A stretch of 64,000 bases of DNA from positions 33,233-97,232 of the forward strand of contig JAPYMA010000267.1 in the NCBI GenBank assembly GCA_035041965.1, in the 5' to 3' direction. This stretch comes from Anisakis pegreffii. Its lineage: Eukaryota; Nematoda; Chromadorea; Rhabditida; Anisakidae. Below, in pieces: positions 1-15,900 of this stretch. The position numbers and the translations under genes are program-made. Position 1 is the first letter of the stretch, and every line of letters begins with the position of its first letter. The notes beneath the pieces are model-generated. The model ran no database searches and had not been told where the DNA came from. It saw only the letters and a list, made by a program, of their open reading frames with translations.

Positions 1-948
1 AATTTCATTTGCATCAAGGATGCCATTCTGTTTCCATTGGTTAATACCTTTATAATTTTTTCGGAATATTCAATTTTCTCTAGATTATATGATTGAATGT
101 GGTAATTGTTCGATTTTTTCAGTTTCAGTGAATTTTTCAAACATCTTTCAGACATAAAACTTTTTGTTACGTTGTATTCTTGGTTTGATCGAAGAGTGTA
201 CAATCAGCGTATACGTTTGAATGACATAAGCGATTTTAGTGTATTTTTGTGAATGACCAAAACATACGACTCAGATCCATTAAATGCTCTGGCATGAAGT
301 TATGAAATGATTTTTTGCGTTGAATTAAGGAAAAACGTAATCTTCAGAAGGCACCTCTGTGAGCATACTGTTAGACTTGTGTTCCCTTTCAACTCATTGC
401 AAGCGCATTGGTTCATCATAAATTTCGGTTACATCAAAATTGTGCAGTGTGTCATTTGTGGAACAGCGAAAATTGATCGTAGTTGCTGAGGAATAAGGCG
501 AAACAACATTCGGAAAGCGTCTCTCAGATATGATGTACTCCAACAAGATAAATAAATAAATGGCTGCTGTATTTGGCGTTTATTGATGAGCGCTACTAAG
601 ATGAATTCATTGAATGCGCATAACACCAATCCTTCCTCATATTATTCCATTTTATTTTTTGCACTTCCATAAAAATGCTCTACTCTCAATTCACTCGACG
701 ATTATTCCACTTTGTTCAGCTGGCCAAATTGCTGCACGACTCTCTTGAGACTAAATAAACGCCTAAGTGCGTGTAATCGAATATAGACCGTTATATGATA
801 TTATTGATGTTTTCGAATGAACACAATACACTTATGAGCATTGCGTTCCGATATGAGCACTTGCTTGGTTTACCACTCAGAATTCATACGTGACAAGGTT
901 GGTTTGAGCAAACTATGAAATAGGACAACACTGACAAAACACGCTTAC

Positions 949-3900
949 CTGAACTGAGCTTTTGAATCTTCGAGGCGAATTTGACGTCGATTAGTACGAA
1001 TTGCGGTAATTCGAATTCAGATCTTGAGATGGAATCCTTTGATTTGTTCAAAAAATAAATAACATCCAGCACACTGTAGCCATCTGCAAGACGCGCTTCC
1101 CAACTCGCATTCGTAATTTGTTGATCTTTGGTATTAGTTAAGACTGGTGGATGAGAGGGGTGAGCCGAAAAGGAAGGGGGGGGTGGTAGGGGAGGATTAT
1201 AGTGGAACCGTTCAGTCAGACATATGTGAGTGGCACTGCCATTCTTACACAGGGATTTTTCCGACTCACATCAGATCAATTCATTCGTAGACAACAATTT
1301 CACGCATAATACGGAAATTATTTGAAACTATTATTGCTGGTTATTACGCAAATTACAGACCACTAACTGCCTTCTGATATTTGATGCATTTTTGTATCAC
1401 TCAAATCCGTAGAATAGTGATTTCGCACAAAGTAATCATTATGGATCGTTTGCCTGATTGTACGATCCGTTGAATCGTAATGCCAATTTTACACTTTGGA
1501 CCGTATTATTTAGCGAGTAAAATACGTTGATTACACATGTCTAGGCACTTGCATTCGTACAGCCAAAAGTATTGCTAGTGATTTCGATTCGTAAGAAAAT
1601 TTTATTCATCTGCTGTGCGTCACACTTCTAGTAATGCCTTGCAACAAGCACTAACAAAGCATCATCACTTCCAATCACCAGCAACTATTTCAGTTGAAAA
1701 CCTCATGCAGTATAAACTCAGACTGCCAGTATATTCATGCGCAAGAAAACTGAACAGAAATAGCGATCGTTCAATCAGAATTCAGAAATTTCTTCATATA
1801 AACCCAATTGTAAGCAATCATATGGCGAACATCTCAATCCTCTTCGTATATTACGCTTGTAAATTGGACTTTTGTAATATCCTCACTTCATATAGCAGAT
1901 TTTTGTTGTAAGAATTCATCAAAGTCAGTGGTCTACAAAGATTAGACGGTTAAAGTTCCACATTTCGTGCAGTAACAGCAATGCCACAGGTGCATATTAT
2001 TTGACCGACTGATAGCAAATGTTCGTGGAAAAATCTTTTTAGATGACTTTTAATGAGTGATAAACAATTATAATCACTATGATTCTCACCAGGATTTATC
2101 ATCGGTTCACGAGAAATTCTCTTTGGCCCTTTGACTACTGGGAAATTCGATGAAGAGACCTCGATAATGTTGGAATTTCTCCTCTTCTGTAGCCGATAAA
2201 TCCGATTATATAAGACCTATGTATGTGGGGAATGGGGATTGTTCGTGGACAGTTAAAGTTTTATGGACACTCTCTTCAGTTGGACGATGGACGCTTTGAA
2301 GCAGCCTTGGCATTGTATCGTAGGAGTTAAGAGACGGCAATATTAGTTGAAAAAACAACGTAGAATAGAAATAATAGTGTTGAGAAGAGAAGAAGAGAGT
2401 GATAGTGAATGGAAAGATTTATTGGCATTTGGTACGGTAAATTAACGAAAACTGTGCGTTGGCACGTCTGGTACCGTACAACGTGAGAACTAAAACATGC
2501 CGCACGGCACTGTAAAAAGTGCGAATGGTAATAACACCAAACTACTGAATTTGATGCCGATTTCATTGTTATAATTTTAGCCAACGGGATGATTTTTAGA
2601 GAAATGCTGATTATATGAAGTGATTTTATTGCAATCTGATGGTGGTCAATGCAATTTCGAATTTCCAAAATTTGCTGTAATAAACTTCGAACGAAAAATT
2701 TCAGCGAAGCGAAACTACGGTGACAGTGCGCAAGTTGATGGCTGGCGAGATCGAGAGCTGTCAAAGTACATGAACATGCATCCAGGAACGATTTTTTCGA
2801 AAACCAGTTGATGTTCGTTTGCATCGATCAGCATCAATCGATTTTTTTCAACTGCACAGTACTTTCAGTTAAAGCCGAAGTGGAATTTTTTTGCAAAATT
2901 AGATGTTCATCGTATCGTTAAATTGCTAATATATGTCGAGTCTGAAAGATTCAATAAGAAAAACATAAGCATTCATAAACGAAATGAGATTGAAAGTGCA
3001 ACAAAGGTAAGAAGTGCACATGCCAAATGCAAAACATTCCATGCACAACGCTGAATCAATCAAAGTTCTCTTACCTTTTTTGACTAACCTTTGTAGAAGA
3101 TTGTCGATTGTAGTTTGCTTGTATTGAATGTGATTCATTGTTGTTGCGATTTTCGTTGACCATAAGCAATTAGATCATAAGCAATTTCTTACTCGGTGTG
3201 TTCGTTGTGAACTGTTTTGCTTTGTATTTTTAAGAAGAATTAATTCTAATGGCTATCGACTTGTTTGTTTAGTGATCGCCTGACACCCTACTGTTTGCGC
3301 TGTACGCAACGGATGTTGTTGTGGGAAACACTGGTGCACCTTCTTCTAATTGACTTCATTTCATGATACATTCACATACACAGCCACTGACCACAGACCA
3401 CAGAAACATCCATACGCATTCATACGAATCTGATCATGTTTACAAAACAAAGTTTTCTATCGTGTTCATCAACAATAATATTCCATCTGTCCACTTCTCC
3501 CCCCGTCACCGAGTTATTTCTGAATCGCATTCGCATCAACTGTTCCCAATTGCACCCTTCTTTCTAAACATATCATAGCATTTATTTCAAGTGAACGACA
3601 GTTTTGTGTATCTCGTCTAACTTGAAGGGGTCGAGTGGTAGTTGGAATATTACACGAACAAAATAGAGAGACAAGAGTGATAAAATGCAAGAATACGGTA
3701 CCAACAAACTAATAATCACTCTACAAGTGAATGATGCCTCATGAAGTATGAGCATGGCGCAATGAAACAGAAATGATGAAATAGGTCACCAATTCGTTGG
3801 CATTCCAGTTTGTGAGCTTTGACGAATTGTTAAGGCAAAGAACATCAGTGAGGATGCAAAGACAAAAAACGAGTCGTCAGCTTTTTCATGGATATTTCAG

Positions 3901-6900
3901 AATGATCATTTATCAACAACTGTGTTGATTGGAACGAAATAAATTTGTGAAAAAAATCACTTACAACTTTCGATTTCCAGTTTACATTTTTGTGAATCCA
4001 TTGGAAACAGCTGTAATTTCATTGGACAAGTGGCCGTTACTGTTAACCTGAAATTGGCAATTGCAAAGTGCGGACAGAATCTGAGGATTTGGAAGCTGTA
4101 AAAATTTTTCAAATCATCTCTCACAATTTGTTTGAATTATGACCGATCAGAATTGTTGGAAATTGAATTTTTTCAGTGAATCAAAACATGACACTAAAAG
4201 ATTTCAACTGGATCAAAATCCAATTCCATGCGCAACTTATTACCCGTTCCAATTAAGAAAACTACCGAGCATAATTTCAGAAATTACCAGTGAAATTGCT
4301 AAATTTAGAATGGTTACGAATGAATTTAGAATGAATAAGTGTGACCGTCGGATGAAATGGGATATTATGACTACTACATACTGTATTATTTGTCATTCAT
4401 CACAAAGAGATATGTTTAATAAAATAACGAAAAAAATCATTTCGCATTGAGAATTTTTGTGAAAAAATTTCGGAACGAACTCTTGATGAAAAGGGAAGTA
4501 CTTAATGCAATATATGATTAGAGGGGTAATTGCGGATAAAGACGTCACAAACTCAATTCAAAGTGCCTGACTTTATCCCTGCTTGATATATGCACCTAAG
4601 TTTTCATCAAAATATTATCTCAGGTGGATAAACGGCTCAGATTTGTGTAATGACACTGAGTAATTTGATACGCAACAATTGTTTTGTTGTTGTTTAAATT
4701 CAATTTATAACTGATGATCGTATTCGATTTCAGCAAACAGTTGTATGCAAAAGTTTATTTTGAACAAGACGAGTAGTTTGAAATATGTGATGTTTTTTTC
4801 CAATGTTCACTTTTTGAAAAGAAAAACTCCTGATAAATAGGAATTTTTGATTGTATAGTAATGTGTTTGAAATTTTGATGTAAGGATGATATGATGGCGA
4901 TTATGAAAAGAAATGCGAAACTTCGAAGTAAATGATGTAAAAAGAAACACGAATAGATAGAAGACGCCTTCAGCCGGCTACAAGAACGTGGCTGTTATAA
5001 ACCTCACTATGGGCAAAAAGACCAAACGATCCTTTAATAATTATGAGCAGTAATCATTTTCAAGATGATAAATTTGTTTTTTTGGAACTATATTTTGTAT
5101 GATTTCTGATCTGAGACTATTCCTTCGAATAGGTTGTTTTCTTAATGGAATAACCGGTGATTGAGTGACCAATCGATGATGGATACATTTTTTGTGAATG
5201 TTTTCAGGTTTTTTGATCGGTTGATAGTTGCTGTGCATAAACAACAAGCGTTCAGTTCACTCCCTCAAAAGCATTCACGAGTGATGAGCAAAGCAATGTG
5301 GCATAAACGATTGATGTAATGTTGAAGATTAAGTGAGATTAAGGTTAAAAGCAGTATCAGTATCACTAATCTAACTATTTGACTAGCACTCCCATGACCA
5401 ACACATTCATGCATGTGCATTACTTCACATCTCGTCTTATCCAATCCAACAAACAGCGATTTATGTGGATCAAAAAACGATTTGAGCATCAGTGACACTT
5501 GCTGTCTCATTTTTCTCAGATTTTTGATCTCGTTCCTTTTCAGTTTAGCATTATACTCAAACTCTAGCATCAAACTGACGAGTTTTTTGAACGTTTCGGT
5601 GTTTCTATGGAGATACCAATGTTGCTATCGATAAATTGCAGTTAAAAAGACACAAAACGTATCGCTGAGTTGAACAAATGCTCAACGTTATCCGTTTTAT
5701 TTAGCATTTTTTTGAGGATGGGCTGTAATCAGATATGTTTCATGAATTGCTTCGCAAGGTAGCTGCTAAAGAGTGACGTTGATTGGCTCACCTTTGTGAT
5801 GTTGAGACAGTACCGTCTGGATCGATCCTCAAGAATGAATTATGTGTTGTAGCAAGATGGAAAAACGATTTTTTCTCGTTCGGAAAAAACGTGTCCGGTT
5901 TCCATAACTTATCCAAATAGTCGACACCCACCTGAAATTATTGCGGTTATGTTCACACATTCAGCAAGACAAAGTGCTCGATTATGAGTGTTGATAATTC
6001 CAGAAAATTGATATTATCGAATGATTTGGGACAAAATAGAATGACGACTTCCTAGAATTGGAATATATTTCTAATTCAGTGAGTAAAAAAACTTTGGAAG
6101 GAGATTTATTCGACGATAAAATAAATCTTTCATCTTTTATGGATTCCATCGCACCCAAACGACGCATTAAATTAGATTCTCATAAAACAGCATCACGACC
6201 ATCTCGTTTGATGGCCAATTCGATTACTTTCATTCTACTAATCCTTTCACTTCAATACCACACCAATCTATTTATAGCATTCACTTCCAACGGCTATTAA
6301 AATCACAACAATCTTATTGTTTGATTAATGAATGTGGAAATTATGCGGTTACATACACTTTTGAATCTTCGAACAACCTCCTGAAAACCCCACGAGACTG
6401 TTTCAGCTTTGGATCGATCTTTTCGGGCTTGCAGTCTAGTGAAACAGTAATCAAAACATTGGTTGTCACTGTGGTGGTTTGTTGGGATTCAAATGAATGT
6501 GTATGAATTTCGATAGATGACGATGTTGATGACGTTCGATTATCAGTTTTGTTTCTTCAAACGTGATTTCCTCCTTCTCAAATCAACCGAAAAAAAAAAC
6601 GTAGAGATGTGCAAAAGAGTTGGTGATACTCATTCGAGCCGTGACGTCAATGATGCTGACGAATCTCAACGTTGGGACAGGAACACATCAAACGATAAAG
6701 CAGTCAGTATCGATTCTCAAGAGATCTACGCATGGCATTGTTGCCTCTTACATTTCAAAAACTATCGAATGCACATTGATCATGGGACGAATCAAATTCT
6801 CAATTTAAACATTTTCTAAATCAGTAAACAATGGGCTGAAACGCTAGAATCTTCTTTCGAGAACCTGAAAATTCAGTGAAGCAGAGACAGTTGAACTCTT

Positions 6901-9900
6901 TCAACATATTCTCAGTCCTCGATAAGTTTCTTTCATTTTCAGTACCTTCACTGGAACTACTCCACATTATGTTTGCTGAGGAGAATAACTAAGAATATGT
7001 TGCTCAATGCTCTTATAATCACCTCAAACGAATGCAAACGAAGGCAATGGGAGAATGCAAGCAATTCACCATGCAGTTCCGTAGTGATAAAACAAACGAT
7101 GAACGAACAATCGATTCTTAAACAATTACTATTTTTTCATCGATTCATCCAGTGGATTCGAATGTGTCCTCACTAAACACTTGGAATCAAGAAGGAATGC
7201 TGCTGAAATAAACTTTGAGTTGAATTTGTTCTCGAAGAGTGGAAATTTATGGATTTGCAGACATCGATAGAAGTAATCTGCGATCTTAAAAACGCACATT
7301 TATATGACAATTTATGGCTATTTGTACGGCGTTACACACTGCATAAACGCTTTATCGAGTTCATATTTTTGCGATGTAACGATTAAAATGTGGTGAAAAA
7401 ATTCTTTTTGCTGTTATCCTGTTAAAAGGTCTGAATTTTGTTTTTTGGCCTGTCAGAAGAAGTGATCACAAATTGGTGATGCAAAAGAAGATTTGTTTTC
7501 GAAGATGATAAAATCTGAACGAACGCAATTAATTAATTGTCTACAGCCTACAGTTGTCTACAGCCTTCGAGCAATTCAAAGAGATTTTCAAAGGGCATCC
7601 TTTAAAACGTTCGATGATAATTGCCGCAGGGTTGTACAGATGCTGACGAAGTTCAATTGAATGCAAAACGAATGTTCGAATTAAAATTTGATTGCGAAAC
7701 GTGAATGAACTGAAGGGCAAAAGCGTTCATTAAAATGACGATACTGATGACATCAATCAAAAGTGTGACGTGACGAACGCTCATCGACAATTAGCGTTCT
7801 AAAACAAACTCAAATTTGTATTTGTGAACAATTCAAATGAAGCATCAACTCATAGACCGTCCGGAACGTGGAAACAAACAGAATGTAAACATTCGCATTT
7901 TACTTTATTTTCTCTCCAAATTTTCAAAATGTGCCCTTTCAAAAGCGAATGAATGATGTATTTCTCAATCGAAATTTCTTCTCGAAACAATGTCAGTGTC
8001 GAACGTGCACAATAAGCCATCTTTCATGTCATGCCTCAGTTTCAGAGCATTTTGAACGTCTAAACTATCAATTATATTACATTGACTGATTCATCAAAAA
8101 GAGATTTGCTTAGGTTGATCTGCTTTGAAAATGAATATTTTCAAGGCGAGTCCAGTATCTAATGGAGCGAATACTCAAAATTCGGTGTTCGTTGCCGTCA
8201 TAGAAGGTTACTCGATTGAACGGAACATCCATTTCAATCGTAAAATGTGACGATATCTATTGGTACTGCTGCAATCGTCTGAATCGAGTTCTTTTTGAGA
8301 GCAAAAAAAAATCGAAAGAAGTGCAAACTATTTCATAATTCTAAGGGATCCATCAATCCTCAACAAAATATGCTCCCTCACCGACTGTGCATTAGTGATG
8401 GTAACAGACCGAAGTTCGATCGGTAAAATCCGACGAATTTCAAAATCTCGAAAAGTCGATTCGGTCAGATTCCAAAGAAAATTTTGCCATTCGGTTGGAA
8501 CAGCGAATTTCGGAGTCTCAACAAGTAAATTCGATTTCAATTTCAGTTTTTTTTTTGTCGAAATTCAATTTCCGATTTTAAAATTTTTTAATTTCGGTCG
8601 GAATGTTGAATTTCGAAACGCTGAAAAGTCGATAAGGTGGGATACGAAGCGAAGCGAAACTTCTTATAGTTGCCATCACTATTATGGATCCCTGATGATT
8701 TCCGCATTGACTTTATTGCAATTCGTGTTGAAGTGGCTTTATGATTGTCGTTTAGTAGCGATTTCGCTGTTCAAAGCATATAAAATTAACAAATCCTTTG
8801 GGAGTCATCAATACACACCCAAAATAGCGATTAGATGTCATTTGCACGAATGAATCGTTTCGAACAGAGACGATGTGATCAGCTGATCACGGAATAACTC
8901 CGTTTGGGATTCAGTTTCCTCCGAGATTGTAAGGCTACTTTCTTTGTCATGACCTTTCTGAGGACATATTGGGCAAATAATAAGAAATTCCATTATTGTA
9001 TTATTGATAGTTTTTGCGACTGTTTCCTTAATAACAAAGTTCATAATTTTCACAATAATGTGTTTGTCTTGTGACTGTTTCTGATCTAAGCACAGATCAT
9101 CGAAATCATTATGCTATCATCTTTAAATTGTTTCTTTTGCACCAAAAAAAAGTCAAAATATTACTCTCGACATCGAAAATCTCTCTGGTTATCGCCATAT
9201 GCGCTTCATAAGTACTGTTTATAATTGGCAGCACGGTTTAACACTAAATTCATGGCGCACTACTTCTAATTGGGATATTATTCTCATCTGACTGCGAGTA
9301 TTTTGTAAAATGAGATCATCGGTATACGGTAAGCTTTCGTACTCTCTTCCGTGAGCAATTCGTTGGAAATGCACTACAGTGCAAAACCAGGCGATAATCC
9401 AACATTGAGTAGGCTGGGTGACGATTCACTGTATTCGCCAGCTGGATGGGAAAAATTAATTCAGCTTATGTTGATTGCAATCAATTGGTTGTTTACTTGT
9501 TAGGATATGAAGGAATGATTTTTGCTAGTGAAATTATTCGATTGCAGATGAGAATATTGTGCCATTGTGCATTATCAGTCGATAAAATAAAGGTGTAATG
9601 ATGAGTGCGTGGATGGAGCTGATGGAGCACGATTGCAAAATGATGCGTTTCAAATATGCTGAAAGGGATTGCAACAATGAAGTGGAGAGAGTCCATATGG
9701 TGTCTGCTAGAGAACGACGAAGACTGCTCAGAGGATTGATAATAATGTTAAGACGAATCGACATTGGGGAAAGCACAACACGAGAAGAGGACAGCATGCA
9801 TTTAGAAACTCAACGATTACTTGGCTGTCAGTGCTGGGCAGTGGTTGATGCTCGTTTGGCTGTTTGGCAGAAAGATTGCGAGAGTGGATGATGATCAGTT

Positions 9901-12900
9901 ATTTTGGTTGCTCGGTTCAAGAAATAAACGATTTTGTTTTGAGTTGGATGCTTGAAGGAGTGGTGAAACAAATGAACAATAATAACAACAAGCTTGAATG
10001 TTATTGTTGTTTGATGTTTATGGCTCAATGCACATTCGCATCAAAATCAAAACAACAACATTATTATCATTAATTACTTGCTAGTATTCGTTACTATTAA
10101 TACGATGCATCAATAGACTGATATATGCAAGTAATGCTTGAGTGCGTATGGTGTGAACGAAAGCATTTCGATTCAGTCGAAAATGGGAATCTTATTAGCA
10201 GCATTTAGTGAGTAGACGGTAAACAATTAAGCGTTTGAAGATATGTGTGAAAATGGTTGGCTGCAGTGACTAACGTTCAGAGAGAATGAATACGATTCAG
10301 GAATGTTTGTGATAACAAAGAATTCACTCTATAATAGATGTGAAGTTGATCGTGCATCACTGAAAAATATGAGCGAGTTTCTACGCTTGACATGAAAAAG
10401 AGATATTACGGCATGATGGTGATGGATAGTAACTTACCGTAAGTGAATCAATTTTGTCCTGCTGATTAAGTCTGATATCCGAGTTGCCAAACGCTAACCT
10501 CGGGTCTTGCCATGTTTGCCGCAAGTAAAAGTCCAGTGTGAAGTCCTGAAACATTCATCATCCGTGCACTGACTGCTCCACGATTAATATTAATCATTGA
10601 ATGCTAACTGCCAATTTCATGATCACTCCATTCTACTCAAACTGTGTTCGTTTGTATTATGCGAATTCTCAACGATTATCAATCGAAAATACTCATCATA
10701 TCTAATTATAATCTTAGAAGATTCCTGCATTTAATGACAATCAAAATGTAATTTGCTCATTTTTCGAAGTCAAACTTCCCCTCACATTCATTTGCTTTTG
10801 TTTTGATGAACCTATTTGAACGTTTGCTAGGTTTTTGATGGAGTCATTCATATTGAATCTCTTCTCGTTGCCTTTATTACAGTGAGAAGATGAACTTAAT
10901 GGATACATCCACAAATCTAATATATTTTAATTGGAACTTAGTGTACTCATGAAACGTTAAACGAGTGAATTAATTGCTCGCTCGAAGGCAGATAGATGAA
11001 CAAACGCAAACAGTTCAATCATTAAACGTTAACTGCCCAATGCTTTCGTTATTTACGTTCCGAGAAACATATCGTTAACTGACTTAAAACTTTTACGATT
11101 TCATCAGTGCAGGTGTTCATAGCCGCATTAATCAGGATATTCACGTAAGATGTATGCGAAACGAATATGTCTTCGTAAAATAGAATATCAATAAAAGATT
11201 TTACGTAACAGAATCAGCCATTCACCAATAAAATCAATGCACAAATATTTCAATTAAGAAAATGAATGAAACAAAACTGAGTGCACCTAAACATATAAAA
11301 TGCGTTCTCATGTATCCACTAATGTCAATTAATTGCACATTTCAATAAGACGCAAAAATTCACCGAAATTACCTCAATTTCATCTTGCTGCGGTAATTCG
11401 ATGGCATATTTATTAGCACTAACCAAAAAAACGAACCAATAAATTATGATTGCCTCGAGCTGATAGATTTGAAATCATCGAGAATGTAAGAAAGTGAGTA
11501 AAAAGTTTCAACTGATCTAAAAGCTACTCACAGTTCTGCAATAAATTGTTCTGCAATTTATGTTTGATTGCTCATCGTCAGCAATTCAGAACGAATGAAA
11601 CAAGAGTTTTGCCTTTGATTTTGATATTTTTCATATCTGCTTCTATTTTTCTCATTTGTATTATCGAAACATAATAAATGAAAAATGTGTAGTTTTTGGA
11701 AAAGAAACCAATACTTACACTGATTATCGGATTGTTTTTTAGAAGTGTTTGGGTAGTAATTTTGGATTTATGGATGTGTGCACGAACAAGCTTACAAACA
11801 AATAAGCATTGATGAATGAGGAAGGATGTTCATATTTGAGTCTGTGATGAATGTCAGAAAAATTTTCATCAAATTCTTGCGTTGAACTTTCATCAATGTT
11901 TTTTTTTTGTTGTTCTCTCGATAAATCACTATTTCATCGCCAAGCAAATGTATTTGTTGTTTAATAAAGGAAGATGAGCAGCTAACAACAGCAAAAGCAC
12001 ATCACTCATTTTCAAACAAAACTATCGTTTGTTTGTGGAATAATTTGCATTTGATTTATTTATTGTAAATCAAAATTTCTGTCATTCAGCAGCACTACAA
12101 AATAAATGAACGAATGATGCTTAAGGCAGCACTGACTGCTCGTTGAGTCGAATTCACAACTTCATTGCTCGATTCAATCTTTTTTTTTTGCGCAAATGAA
12201 AAAATTTTTATTGGTTTGGATGGAATAGCATGCTGTATGGACATGAATTACCTACCTATCATTCTTTGGATTGTTTAAATAAAGAAACGTAACGTTGAAT
12301 TAGGTATACATCATATGATGTTGCTTTCGAGTCACGCACGCACCACCACACATGCAACCATTGTTCAATTTTATATGCTTGCTCACAACATTTCAATTAA
12401 AACCAGATATTACAATTTGCCGGAATGCCATTCAATACCCTTACTATGATTCAGTTAAGTACAAGCAGACATAGCTATCACTTTTTGAATTGTATTGATT
12501 ACATGATAGCAAGTAAGTACAGGTATGGGTATGAGTGTAGGTAAATAGCCTACTGCATATAACTTGTTCCACTACTCTCTCAGTTGCATCAATAAGATTG
12601 CCGTTTGATCGGGTGTTCATGTGAATATGACTTTTTGGCATTAAACTTTCCAGTCAAATCTTGCATAATTTCAAAATTTGCAAAATTTGTGCTTCGGAAA
12701 AACGCTGAATCTGAAAAATTCTTGTGATTATCCGACTTGAAGTTTGATGATTGACATCTTTATGAGATGCAATGAGAAGGTTTCGAGTTTGGAGAGGCTC
12801 AAAATTTGTGAGCCAAATGTGGAGAATGACGCGATTGCAACTCATTCGATTGGTGCGTAGATACTTGATGGACTTTTGGGATTTGCCAAAAAAAAATCAA

Positions 12901-15900
12901 CTTGTGCTGCGTCTGAATTTGTTTTTTGTACGGAAACGATGGCTGAGATCATAGCGGATAAGCATTATCTCTGTCGATGACCTATTATCTCAGTGTAGTC
13001 ATTACGTCGTTTCTCGCCTCGTTTCGGCGTAATTTATGGACGTTTAGTTTTTTGGTGCTTTGAAACGATTCAATATGAGTTATTGGAGAGTATGTTGATG
13101 GTTTATGTGTACCATTGACTGAGAACACAGCAAAAAATGAGATTTTCTGTGAACACTTTGCATTACATCACCTGAATATTGAGAATGAGAGTGTAAAATG
13201 CTCAGACAATTCTCAAAAAATAGTCATCTCAAAAGCAATTCGATTCAAACGATACGGCAAAACCTACCTAAAAATATTACTTCTATAATCACGGATAGAT
13301 GAATGGGGTTTTATCGAATGACTGCATGCTGGAGAGCCGAATGAAAGCTGTTGGAATGGTCATAGCAAAACTCATGTTGGTGTGCTAGCAAATGAGCTTT
13401 AAACACTTCAAAAAATCTAGTCAGTGAACTAACCATATCAACTTCAGACACTGCACTGATACTTGACACGTGAATAGTTATACCGACATCAACGCGTTCA
13501 GCACCGTACTTCGGCCTTAATCGTTTATCGTAGGTTGTTTTGTCGGTTAATCGATTCAATATATTCGATATTACGGTCGTATTAAATTTTGGATATTCTC
13601 TGAAAAGAGACAACTCAATTAGGCCATAGAACACGTCTCGATAACTCAATCAAAAAGAAATTTATCGGTTCACAGTGCAACTCGTAAATAACTGATCGTT
13701 TCTGCTTGCCGAAGAGTACTGTATATTGCACAACTGCGCGTTAGAATTTCACTTCGAGGAGAGCTTTGCTTGTCCGAAACGCTTCTATTGATAGGTGATA
13801 AATGCTGCAGTAGTTTCTTTGAATATCGCTTTTTGTGATGCTGAAGAACTTTCATCTTCTGCATGAAGTGCACTGCCCTTATTTAAAATATCATCTGCAT
13901 CACTGAGGCAGCTGCTTAGTGCAGGAAAGTGATCGAACGAAAAATTTCATAAGTGAATTTCCAGTACTCAATTTATCGTGATAAAACTGATGCATATTAA
14001 TTATGTGATGAAAATAAATACAGTTACATGAAGATGAAACGAATTTAGAGCAAAAACTTCAAAGATGAATGGTGTAAATAACCAAGAGAGCAGCAATTTC
14101 ATCGACAAATCGTGACTGTGATAGTGAACAGTACTCAAATATCGACAATCACTCTTGCTTAATGCCGTACTGTTTTGAATCCTTCAATTTGAGCCAAAAC
14201 TACTTTTATACATTGCTTTTCCATGAAATAGCTCATGTGCGAATTTTGATGCGTGATTCTCTTTGGACGCTAGATCAGATTTCATTTTCTGAATACTGCA
14301 GAACGCAAAAGACTCAGGTTTTGTAATCGACTTCAACTCGAATATTCACATATGCGCATATTGGTTTGTTTGAGGCAAATTCGCTTATTTGCGCATTCAT
14401 TTTCATAACTCTTGGATCAACCCATGAGAACTATGACAAGCAGTAGCTTACTGAACCGTCATTCGATGGTCTTTGCTGGACAGAATTGTGAAACAACGAC
14501 TGATGATGGCATGACAACTCAGTTGGAAGGTTAAAGTGAAATTAGAGAATCGTGCAGCCAAAAAAAATTATCAACAGATAATATTAGTGTAGCAACATCA
14601 AGTTGATGTGATTTACATAATATGAGGTGTTGGTAAAAATTATCAGGGTAAACGAGCCTCACTTCAGTTGTTACATCCGAAATCAGAGAGCAGATTTTCA
14701 GAAAAATTTATGACCTATAAGGAAGAATGGCATTGTGGTGTCAATTCATGGATAAAATTCAAATCAATCACTCATTGAAGAGCATAATCTCCTCTTCATA
14801 TGATACGTCAAATGTACATCCAACGCACTTTAATCTCCATAGCTGTTCACTTGTTAGTGATAGTGTGATAGCATACAACTTATAGTTAGCAAAAGCATGT
14901 GCACAGGCACTTTTTGGCTATTGATTTGATCTGCTGCGAGCACTATGAAGTTTGATTAGCGACGATATCTGTTGATTAAATGCGAATTAGTTGAATGATT
15001 TTTGCATTCAGAAGGATGCCATCGAATAGTATTTTATTGATTCGGCTGTTCTTGTGCCCCATTTCGGAACGCATGTGTATACGTAAGCATACTAGTGCAA
15101 TCTTCGAGGTTGCAATCACCACTGCAAGTTGTCCGAATTTGCATTCAGCACATGCGTTCTTCTGGAATCAACGAAATTCCTTACGTATGTCAAAATAATG
15201 ACAGTTTTCGATGAGTGAACAGGTCTAGCAGGCTCCTTATTATTGTCATCTGCATATACGACGTTGGGACATGAACGAAAATGAGGAAATTTTGAGAGTA
15301 TATTTTCAGTGAATGAGGAAGTATTCATTGATTGCGTTCGATTTGGTGACTGAAATGCGATTCGATTGCATGTTTCAAGAGTATGCAAGTGCGAAAAAAT
15401 TTCATGAGATAAATGCCACTTGTCGAGGTGGTGCTTATCAATGTTGTGAGGAGTGCGTTGCATTCCTATTTGGTCCCTTAGCTATTATATTGATGTACGG
15501 CTAGTTGAGAAATTCTGTGAATATCATCACTGAAACGACAAAGAAAGACGGAATATGATGAACTTTTGGATTGCTTCAACTAACGAATAAAACTTTTCCC
15601 ATCACCAAATAGAATTTCACTCCTTATCAAATATACGTTTCGATCGTTGTCGTCTATGAAATTAGATGTTTCGTTGCATCGCTTTTCTGCTGAATTATTC
15701 CTTTAAAATCAACCCAAAGAAGTCTCATCTTCAAAATGTCGCATACTTAATTCAAATTTTGAGTATCAATTTTTTTGCGGTTCAGAAGAAACACTATTAA
15801 ATTTTATTTTCTGTTCATAATAAGTAATGAATTGCGTGATGAACAGAAAAATGTCAATTTCGTTGAAAACTTTATCCATATAGGACTTCATTATGTAAAC

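Noticed and set aside
2327..2824. 165-codon minus-strand ORF in an intron of receptor copy 1
   Set aside because: No recognisable domain, composition like the AT-rich background, and competing ORFs on the other strand.
8395..8853. 152-codon plus-strand ORF
   Set aside because: It runs through A/T-rich repeated words (AATTTCG, AAAAGTCGAT) with poly-Phe translation; more like repeat DNA than a gene.
9598..9891. 97-codon plus-strand ORF with RERRRLL and [14 protein letters not shown]
   Set aside because: It looks protein-like in places, but the opposite strand is also open, no splice partners were found, and it lies in a receptor intron.
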